A stretch of DNA of 64,000 bases from the NCBI GenBank assembly GCA_002350805.1, contig DEFO01000004.1:1-64000 (forward strand), written 5' to 3'. This document shows, piece by piece, positions 1-8,500 of the stretch. The notes below the pieces were generated by a model that saw only the letters and a list, made by a program, of their open reading frames with translations, had not been told where the DNA came from and made no database searches. Position numbers and translations under genes: made by a program. This DNA is from Prevotella sp. UBA2850 (GTDB lineage: Bacteria; Bacteroidota; Bacteroidia; Bacteroidales; Bacteroidaceae). Numbering within the stretch: position 1 is the stretch's first letter; each line of letters begins with the position of its first letter.

Positions 1-783
1 GCCTACGCCCAGGCGCAGGCTGGCATACCAATAGGGTGAGAAGGGCTGTGCGGCAGGCGCGCTCGCTGGGGCTGCAGCCTGATGGGAAGGAGCATAGCGC
101 ACGCCGACGAGCGGACCGACATGGTTCTCGCCTTTGTTGGGTCGGTTGAGGGCTCCGTTGCTGTGATGGCCGTAGAGGAGGCCTGCCTGGAGCGCCCAGT
201 CGCGGGAGAACTGCCACGTGGCGGTGAGGCCGCCGCCGATATAGATGGTGTAGCGGGAGCCGATGAGCTCGTTGTCGATATTGTTGTGGCGGTTGTACTT
301 ATGGGGTCCGTAGCCGATGCCAGCCCGCAGGAGATAGGCCACCTGCCAGCGGCCGCTGCGCCAGAGGGGTCGCTCGAAGGCTCCATAGACGCTGATGATG
401 TCGCCCAGATGGGAGTCGTAGTCGACCATCTGTGCCTTGCCCCATGCGGGGTCGGCGGTGCGGCGCATGGTGACGCCGTGGTTGAGGTTGAGCTCGGCAC
501 CGAGGCTCAGCGTGGGATAGCCGTAGTCGCGGGCAAAGGCGTCGCTGTCGGCAGGCAGGGTGTGACGGTTGACCTCGAAGCCGACGGAGAAGGCCTGGCG
601 GTCGCGCAGCCACTTGCGCTCGTAGGCATCGGTGGCGATCTGCCAGGCGGGGCCGGCATGCAGGGTGTAGCCTACATGGCGCAGGGTGTCGCTGCCGGTG
701 GCTGCTTGCACAGCGGTAATGAGGAGAAGGAGAAAAAGAAACCCCCTCCGACTCCCCCGAGTTCTAAGTCCTATACTGCCCAC
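1..783 (-). CDS. PagL-like lipid A deacylase / acyloxyacyl hydrolase family protein (3' end outside window)
   Basis: The frame is open from a GTG at 783 to the window edge (261 codons), so the C-terminus is not seen. The N-terminus is a hydrophobic signal peptide (about residues 13-25, rich in Leu and Phe) followed by AVQAATGSDTL. The rest alternates short amphipathic strands typical of an outer-membrane beta-barrel. Near residue 215 the motif HHSNG followed by N-KGENH matches the His-Ser catalytic region of the PagL/acyloxyacyl hydrolase family, which removes acyl chains from lipid A in the outer membrane. Family assignment rests on this motif and the barrel pattern. No ATG lies upstream in frame; a stop codon is two codons before the GTG, and the GTG sits inside a dispersed repeat, so the 5' end may have been altered. 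Confidence 0.6.
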   Translation of the reverse strand, partial: MGSIGLRTRGSRRGFLFLLLLITAVQAATGSDTLRHVGYTLHAGPAWQIATDAYERKWLRDRQAFSVGFEVNRHTLPADSDAFARDYGYPTLSLGAELNLNHGVTMRRTADPAWGKAQMVDYDSHLGDIISVYGAFERPLWRSGRWQVAYLLRAGIGYGPHKYNRHNNIDNELIGSRYTIYIGGGLTATWQFSRDWALQAGLLYGHHSNGALNRPNKGENHVGPLVGVRYAPSHQAAAPASAPAAQPFSPYWYASLRLGVG

Positions 784-1193
784 AAATTACACAGATTTTA
801 AATAGTTCCAAGTTCAAAGTTCAAAGTTCAAGGTAATCATACCTCTCAACTATCAACTCTCCGTTCTCAGCTGTGATGTTGCCCACAGATTACACAGATT
901 TTCACGCATTTATTTATTAAACACAAATTGGCACGAATTGGCATAAATTACCCCCACCAACTCCCCCGAGGGGGAGGGATGGCTGACGCCGGTTCCAAGG
1001 TTATACGCTTCGCGTAGAAATTTAAGAATAACCGCTGACGCGGGAAATCTTTTAAACCCTTTTCCGGGATTTCCAGCCGAAGGCTGCTATTTCACAGATT
1101 TCTAGCCCGAAGGGCTTTTCCTGTCTGCCAGCTAGTGGGGTAACCGCTCCTCCCCTATAGGGGAGGCTGGGTAGGGTCTTCCATTATCAATTA
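784..1193. repeat. Gene-free stretch made of dispersed intergenic repeats
   Basis: No credible coding region. From left to right it holds: three tandem copies of a 7-bp AGTTCAA unit (about 810-832); a second copy (882-904) of the GCCCACAnATTACACAGATTTT sequence that first occurs at 778-801; a TTGGCACGAATTGGCATAAATT segment; a CCCCCGAGGGGG palindrome (964-975); five tiny hairpins (981-1116); a TCCCCTATAGGGGA palindrome followed by GGCTGGGTAGGGTCTTC (1150-1181); and ATTATCAATTATCAATT (1183-1199). Related copies of several pieces occur at 46.6-46.9 kb and 53.8-54.2 kb. Confidence 0.75.
981..1116. other. Run of five very small hairpins
   Basis: Perfect short inverted repeats with tight loops follow each other: GGC-TGAC-GCC (981-990), TACGC-TTCG-CGTA (1004-1016), CCGC-TGA-CGCGG (1032-1043), CAGCC-GAA-GGCTG (1074-1086) and AGCCC-GAA-GGGCT (1104-1116). 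The stems differ in sequence but share size and loop type. Function unknown. Confidence 0.6.
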
Positions 1194-2198
1194 TCAATTG
1201 TCCATTACGGTGAGTTTATCGCCGTCGAGACTTACCTTGAAGAGATGGGGGATGCGGATGGTGCGGCCACGGGCATCGGTGGCATGGCTGTGCACCGACA
1301 TCATCCACTGGCCCTCGAAGGTCTGGAAGAGCATGCTGTGGCCGTAGTTCGGCGGGGTGATGGGCTCGGGCTCCTGGATCCACGGTCCGTCGAGGGTGCC
1401 GCTGGCTGAATAGGCGACGCCCTGGGTATAGACATCGTAGACCCATGAGGTCCAGAGCATGCCGAGGCGGCCGGTGGTGGTGCGGAAGAGCCACGGTCCG
1501 TCGGTCACCTTGTTCCAGGTGGGGCGCCCGTCGTCGCCGTTCTCACGGCTCCAGGGGGAGTCGCTGGCGCGGAAGAGGACGGTGGGCTCGCCCACGGTGC
1601 CGCTGAGGTCGGGCTTGAGCTGGATTTTCTCGATGGTGCCGTTCCAGTTGTAGAGCCACTCGCCGCAAAACACCATGTAGGGGCGGCCGTCGGTGTCGCG
1701 CCAGTAGGTGCCGTCGAGGGTGGGTCGCTCGGCAGGCAGGTAGGTGGCATCGCCGAAGGCCCGGTAAGGTTCCATGGGCTGGTCGGCGACGAGCACCTGA
1801 CAGGCTCGGCGCTCGATGACATTGCCGCGGACGGTGCCGATGAGCATGTCGCGGTTGGTGAAGGTGGCGAAATAGTAGTAGCGGCCGTTGATGAGATGGA
1901 GCTCGGCGGCCCAGATCATGGGACGGGGTCCCATCCAGGAATGCTCGTCGAACTGGGTGACGACGTAGGGGCCTTCCCAGAGACGCAGGTCGGCACTACG
2001 CCATATGAGGCCGCCGGTGCCGGTCATGTAATACATGCGGGTGACGGGGTCGGCAAGGATGGCGGGGTCGCTCAGACGGATGGAGTCGAGCGGCAGCGTA
2101 CGCACGGCGGGCTGGCGCTGGGCAGACGCGCCGACGGACGGCAGCAGGGCCAGCAGCACCAGCAGGAGGAGGGTCTTGGGGTTGACGGTGATGGTCAT
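1194..2198 (-). CDS. Secreted glycoside hydrolase family 43 protein
   Basis: Encodes 334 residues with a signal peptide (about 1-26, ending ASA-Q) and a five-bladed propeller of GH43 type. The expected catalytic positions are visible: Asp44 in SDPAIL (general base), Asp162 in TLDGTYW (pKa modulator) and Glu180 in CGEW (general acid). The stretch WAAELHLINGRYYYF corresponds to the APEL region. Members of the family cleave arabinose or xylose residues from plant polysaccharides; the exact substrate cannot be read from sequence. Short length suggests a catalytic domain only, probably periplasmic. It lies 31 nt after the SemiSWEET gene on the same strand, which would fit hydrolysis followed by sugar transport. 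The last codons and stop lie inside a dispersed ATTATCAATTATCAATT repeat. Confidence 0.85.
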   Translation of the reverse strand: MTITVNPKTLLLLVLLALLPSVGASAQRQPAVRTLPLDSIRLSDPAILADPVTRMYYMTGTGGLIWRSADLRLWEGPYVVTQFDEHSWMGPRPMIWAAELHLINGRYYYFATFTNRDMLIGTVRGNVIERRACQVLVADQPMEPYRAFGDATYLPAERPTLDGTYWRDTDGRPYMVFCGEWLYNWNGTIEKIQLKPDLSGTVGEPTVLFRASDSPWSRENGDDGRPTWNKVTDGPWLFRTTTGRLGMLWTSWVYDVYTQGVAYSASGTLDGPWIQEPEPITPPNYGHSMLFQTFEGQWMMSVHSHATDARGRTIRIPHLFKVSLDGDKLTVMDN

Positions 2199-2229
2199 AA
2201 CGGGAATGATGGGGTTGGTGGAAGGAGAC

Positions 2230-2520
2230 TCAGGCTTTTTTCTTGAAATAGTCGTTGTACATCTTGATGACGAACACGATGCAGCTGCATGTGGTGGTGA
2301 CGAGGTTGGTGATGAACAGCGACCAGATGATCTCGGGCTTGTGGAGCAGGCCCTGGAGCATGAAGCAGAAACCGCCGACGGCCATCATGAGGAAGGTGGG
2401 CAGGGCTATGCCCTCGGTGTTGCGCGTGCGGATGGTCTGAATGGCCTGGGGCAGATAGCCCAGCACCATGGAGATGCTGGCAATGAGGCCGCAAATCTCG
2501 TAGAAAGAATCCTGTTGCAT
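2230..2520 (-). CDS. SemiSWEET-type PQ-loop sugar transporter
   Basis: A 96-residue inner-membrane protein with three transmembrane helices (about 8-25, 42-59, 66-86), the size of a SemiSWEET half-transporter that works as a dimer. The diagnostic PQ motif is present in GYLPQAIQTIRTRNTEG (from about residue 21), followed by the conserved IALPTFLMM stretch. Family members carry mono- or disaccharides down a gradient. It lies 57 nt downstream of sprA and upstream of the GH43 gene, all on one strand, so the three could be co-transcribed. Confidence 0.85.
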   Translation of the reverse strand: MQQDSFYEICGLIASISMVLGYLPQAIQTIRTRNTEGIALPTFLMMAVGGFCFMLQGLLHKPEIIWSLFITNLVTTTCSCIVFVIKMYNDYFKKKA

Positions 2521-2577
2521 AGGTGTATATATATATAATATGGTTATCAGACGTGACGGGGGCAGACGCGGGTCGGC

Positions 2578-5500
2578 CTAGCGGGTGAGCGAGAACTTCA
2601 GCGAGAGTCCGAAGTCCTGGGTGGTGGTGGGATAGCTGCTGGAGGAGAGCAACGGCGTGTTCTTCTGCCGGTCGAAATAGAAGCTCATGGTGAGCAGCCG
2701 GCTCATGGTGTAGTCGGCCGAGAAGGAGAGCTTGAAGGCTGCATTGCCGCTGCTGGCGTTGCTGGTCATCGAGGCGATGTCGCGGGTGACGGCGGCCTGG
2801 CTGCGCAGCGAGAGGTCGAGGCGCAGGTTGAGGTCGTTGTTGAAGCCGTTGTTGTTTTTCTTCTGACTGCCGGAGGAGGCGCTCTGCTGGTTCTGCTGGC
2901 GGTTGGCCGACTTGCCCTTCGACCGTTTGTTCTTGGGGGCGTTCCAGCCGAAGAGCTTCACATCGTTGATCTTGTAGCCCATGCCGACGACCCAGTCGTT
3001 GGACCGCGACTCGTTGATCTGCACACTGGTCATCGAGAGGCTCAGCGTGCGGGTGCTGCGATACTCGAGCTTGCAGGTCATATTGTTGAAGAAGGTGACG
3101 TCGAGGCCCAGGAAGGGGGCAAACGACTCGTTGATGCTGACGGTGGGGATGTTGACATGGGCCCACAGCGAGCTGACCGACTGCCAGTCGTCGTAGGGCA
3201 TGGCCGACGACGAGTAGGCGCCGACGGCATAGATGCTCTTGTAGGAGTGGCTGAGGTTGACGCTCTTGAAATGGTCGCGGAACCACGGCAGGGCGCTGAG
3301 TCCGCTGTAGCGGATGGTCCAGTTGGGCAGCAGGCTGGTGAGCTTGGGGAAGGCGCCGTGGCCGCCGCTCATGTTGGTGTAGGTGTTGATGAAGGCTGGG
3401 ATGAGCGACTGGCTGCTGTAGTCGCCGCCGACGGCCTTGCAGAAGCGCTCGAAGGTGGCCGAGTGGTAGCCGTCGTTGGCCGAGCCTATGCTCTCGAAGG
3501 CGCTGCGCAGGCTCCAGGTGGTCATGGTGAAGGTGCCGGTCTGGGTGGTGGGTGCGCCCTCGTACATATACTGTATGCTGCGCGCCTTGGTCTCGGTGCG
3601 GCTGGCATTGAGGTCGATCTTGAGGTTCTTCACGGGTTCGAGGGTGGCCCGCAGCTGCAGGTCGCTGGTGGCATTGGTGGTGGCGGGCGTGGCGATGTCG
3701 TCGTGGACGAGCAGCCACTGGCGGTCGCGGGCTTTGTCGATGTAGGAGTCGCTGCTGAGTCCGAAGGCGAAGTCGAGGCCGGGCGAGAGCACGTCGCCGC
3801 CGCGCTGGCCGAACAGGCTGCCGACGTTGGGCATGAACCCGGGCAGGGCCATGGCATACTGGTTGCGGTAGGTGAAGCTGACATTGCGCAGCATCATCAG
3901 CAGACGGGCAGCGCTCTGGGCGGTCTTATACCAGCCCTTGTCGTCGAGGGGCTCGCGGGCCGTGACGGTGAGCTTCAGGGTGGTGGCCGTGTCGACCTTG
4001 TTGAGAATCTGAATCTTGTTGTTGTCCAACTTCTTGTATTTCAGGGAGACGGTCTTGCCTTCCTTGGTCTTGGCCGCGACGATGAGACGCTTGGAGTTTT
4101 TGCCGTGGCTGACGGTGATGGTGGTGTCGGGCATGAGCTTGATTTCCTTCTCGAAGGCCCGTTTGTTCTTGGGCAGCGTCTTCTGCTCGCGGGTGGCGGT
4201 GGGTGTCTTGCCGGCGGCTCCCTGCTGTTTGCCGGCGGCGGTCTGCGCCTTGCCCTTGGCATCCTGCCGCTTGCGTTTCTCGGCATCGCGGTCGTAGCGC
4301 TTGGTTTTGTTGAAGCGCTCGTTGGCCTTCTTGAGGAACGGGATGTGGTTGTAGAGTTTCTCGAGGCTGAACGAGCCGTTGAGGTTGAAGTTGCGGTTGT
4401 TGGTGATGGTGTTGCCGAGGTTGGTGCCGTCCTCCAGCTCTGTGCCGCGCACCCAGTTGTAGTTGGAGGTATAGCTGATGTCGGCATTCATCCAGTCGAA
4501 GACGGGCAGCAGGTTGAGGGGCAGCTGGTAGGAGAGGCTGAAGTTCTGCTGATAGTCGAGGGGCGTTCCCAGGTGCTTGATGCTGGTCCACACCGAGTCT
4601 TTCCAGGCGGCATAGGCGTCGGGATAGAGGTCTTTGTTGACGGGTGTGTAGGGCTCCTCGATCTGTGCACGGGTGCCGCTGTTGAAGTTCATGTGGAGGT
4701 TCTTGGTGAAGTCCCAGCGCAGGGAGAACTCGCGGTTCCAGAGGAACTGCTCGTTGAAGGTCAGGGGCAGCATCTCGCCCGAGAGGTTGTCCATGTCGCG
4801 CTCCTGCAGCTCGTAGTAGTTGCGGGTGATCTCGCTGTTGTAGGCGACGCTCTGGGGTAGCCAGTTCAGTCCGAAGCGCTTGAGGATGTCGTACCACTTG
4901 CTCTTGCTCTTGATTTTCTTGAAGGGCTCGAAGGGCTTGTAGACGGGAGTCCAGTTGTAGCTGAGTGCTCCGCGCCACTGGTCTTCGTTCTCGTAGACGG
5001 TGGTCTCGCCGGCGGTATGGCGGTGAGAGTGGCTGTAGGAGAACGAGAAGTTGGCGGGGTCGTAGGGCATGGGGTGGCGCTTGGTCTGTATGCCGACGCG
5101 CGCATTGGAGAGCGAGAAGTTGCGGTTGGTGGTGCGTGTGACGGCAAGGCTCTCGATGGAGTCGCGCTCGTGGCGGTCGGCAGCCATCTCGAGGGCGTCG
5201 CCCAGCTCCATGTCGTTGTCGAGCGGATTGTATCGCGGACGGGTCTCCTCCTTGGTGATGCTGTAGTAGAGGGGTGCGCTGACCTTCGCCTTGTCGGGGA
5301 AGAACTTACCCAGTTCGACATTGGCCGTCACGCTGTAGGTCTTGAAGTCGTCCTGCGAGCGCTCGGCGACGCCCTGCTCCAGTCCACCGAAGCCCTCGGT
5401 GAGCATGCGGCCGGTGACGTTGAGTGTGCCCACGTCGGAGAGCTGCATGTTGAGGTTGCCCTGTGCTGCCCAGCCTCCGCTGTTGTTGTACTCCTTCAGT

Positions 5501-8500
5501 CGGAGTTCGTTGACCCACACCTCGCCCGACTTGATTTCGCCCGAGAGGTTGCGTATGCCAATCATCATGGTCTTCACCTCGCCCAGCGACGGATTGCCCA
5601 TGATGGTCATCTTGTTTTGCGGACGCTCCTCGTCGTAGGCCGTGAAGGGTGCCGTATAGGAGGCGCGGCCCTCGGCACGTGCCATGTTGCGGTCTTTCTT
5701 CAGCTGGGTGAAGGCGGTGAGCGGGATGTCGAGCATGTTCTCCTCGGGCCATACCAGCCGGCGGTCTTGCGGGTTGTCGTTGTACTTGCCGGAGGTGGTG
5801 AGCTTCAGCGGTATCTCATACTCATAGTAATTGCTCTTGTAGTCGTTGCCCAGGCGCACGAACAGGGCCAGCTGGTTGTCCTGCAGTCCGGTGGGGTCGG
5901 CCTCGAGGGCGTTGGCATGGGCAAACATCTGCAGGCGGCGGTACTGGCGCAGGTCCTGGTTGGTGTTCTTGTAGACGGCCTTGGCCTCGCCGTTGGAGAG
6001 ACCGGTCACCACCATGTCGAGGGCCTGCTCGTTGTTCTCGATGAGCTGCGGCTGCTGGGGGTCGAGGGCACGGCTGATGCCTGGCGGCAACACATAGTTG
6101 ACGGGCACCTTGTCGGAGTTCTCCTCGATGTTCACGGCGCTGACCGCCATCTTGCCCGACTGGCTGCCGCCGCCCAGGGGCTGCTCGTAGACGCGCCACT
6201 CGCCGCGCACCAGGTCGAGGGTGCCAAAGCGCATGATGATGGGCTTGGGGAAGTTGGTGAGGAACATACGCATGAAGCGCACGCTGGTGAAATCGTTGAT
6301 GCCGCCCACACGCTGCTCAAAGTCGTCGATGGGGATTCGGAACTGATACCAGGTGACGGTAGGACTGGTGCCATTGCGCAGCTTGCGGGTGACGGTGCGC
6401 TTGTCGACAATGAAGTTGCGGCCCACGACCATGTCCTCAGGGCGTATGCTCACATGATACTGGTAGTAGCGCTCATACTCGTTGAGTGTGTGGTCTTGGT
6501 TGATGTCCTCCACATCGGGTGTGGTCTTATATGAGGTGTCGTAGCTCTCGGTGCGGTTTTCGCTGTCGGGCGAGTTACCCTGTGGGTTGTTGATGCGCTT
6601 GTAACGTTCCAGAATGGGCAGCTCTACCCGGTCGTAGTCGGAACCGCGGAAGTAGTGGTAGTTGTCGTTGGCAGGGTCGTTGTAGATGGAGTCGTAGACG
6701 GCTGGCGACACCTTGCCCTGCACCTCGCTGAGGTACTGCTGGTAGGCGCCGAAGGTGCGCTCTTCCTCATCGCGCAGTCCGTTGAAGCCCACGTCTTGCA
6801 AGGCACGTGAGCCGCTGCTCGTGGCAAAGGCATAGGTGACGGCTGTCTGGGTGGGAATCTTACCCCACTGAGTGGTGGTGAAGCTGTTGCTGCCGTCGAC
6901 GGGCATTCCGCTTTCGTAGAATTTCTTGCCGTCGCGCAGAATGTCCTCGCTCATCTCGCCCAGGTTGATGTAGAAGTCGCCGCCGTTCTGCTGGTCGTAG
7001 ATAAAGGGGTCGAGCATCCAGAACTCGATATACTCGATGTTGGCTGCCTCGAAGTCGCTGGTGTCGAGCTTGCGCATCATACCTCCCCACTTCGTCTGCG
7101 GGCTCTGCAGGGTGCCGTCGTAGTTCAGGGCGGTATTCATGTTGTATGGGCCGCGCTCGCTGGGGTAGTAGGCCAGGTTCAGGATGGGCAGCGTGGCGGT
7201 GGTGCCGCTGTAGCTGCTTTGCTGGCGGTTGGGAAACAGTTCGTTGACGTATATCTCACGCACATACTGATTAGACAGCTGGTCGAGGTCGCCCTTGATG
7301 TGGCTGGGGGTGAGGCTCGACGAACGGCGGGTGAATAATGGGTCGATGGTGTACCATGCCAGACGGGCACGGTTGTAGCCGCTGGTCACCGACGACTTGT
7401 CCTTGTACTCGGGGAACATGGTCGGCACGCTGGAGATGAACCACGAGGTGGGCGCCAGCACGTCGATGGAGTTCTTGGTGTTCTCGAAGTCGTCCAGGTA
7501 GGAGGCATTGTCTTGTATGCCATGGCTCTGACTGGCAATGAGGTGGGCAAACTCGCCCGTGAACGAGATGCGCGAAGGCTGTGTGCAATGCAGCAGGGGC
7601 AGACGGTTGAGCAGGTTGGTGAGCCACTGCGACTCTTTGTTCCAGTTGATGTTGACGCCCCACAGGGTGTTGTTCAGGGGCTCATTGCCCATGGCCACCT
7701 TGGTGGTGAGCGACTGCTCGGAGAGGTGCTGGAAGGTTCCGCTCAGCTGCAGGTTCTTCGAGAAGTCGTATTCCCAGTTCACGCCCACCATGGTCTTGCG
7801 CTCCTGGGCATAGTCGGTGTTGCTCTCGAACGAGGCATTGATGGGTGTGTCGGCATCGAGGATGCTTTGGTTGAGAATGGTCACCTCGCCGGCCGAGTAG
7901 TCCACGGTGTAGTCGCTGCCCTCGGTGAGCTTCACACCACCGGCGGTGACCACCACCGAGCCTTGCGGCACGTTGCCCGACCCGAGTGAGATGACGCGGG
8001 CCGACGTGCCACGGAACTGACCGACCAGCTGGTATTTGTCTTTCTCGGCAATCTGACGCGCCACCGTCTTGGTGGAGTCGTACAGCTCGTTGAAACAATA
8101 CTTGAGGGCCCGCTCGTCGTCAAGGCCCTTGCTCTTCAGGTAGCGGTACATATAGTCGCCGAAGGGCTCGGCCTCAGGCAGGAACACACGGCCGTTGCTC
8201 ACGGTGTAGCCCTCCACATAGTCGAAGTAGCCGTTGGCATGCACCTTGTTGTTATTGTCCAAGCGGTCGGCACCGAGCAGGCGGATGATGGGCTCGTTCT
8301 TCACCTGGGCCTCGGGGATATACGACAGATAGACACCTGCCGTGTCGCTCTGGAACTTCACGTCGAGCCGGAACTTGTCTTTCTCGACCGCCGACGCCAG
8401 GTAGTAGACGTTCTTCATCATCAGGTCCCAGTTGCCCTGCGTGGGGTTGTTGCTGGTGTTCTTGAGTGACTTGACGAAGAGCGCCTGGCTGACATCGTGC

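Noticed and set aside
3157..4860. Long open frame of 567 codons opposite sprA, and similar long frames opposite hmuS, both susC and both susD genes
   Set aside because: They are antisense shadows of GC-rich real genes: Val/Gly/Ala/Leu-rich composition, no domain, no plausible start, and the opposite strand has a clear family match.
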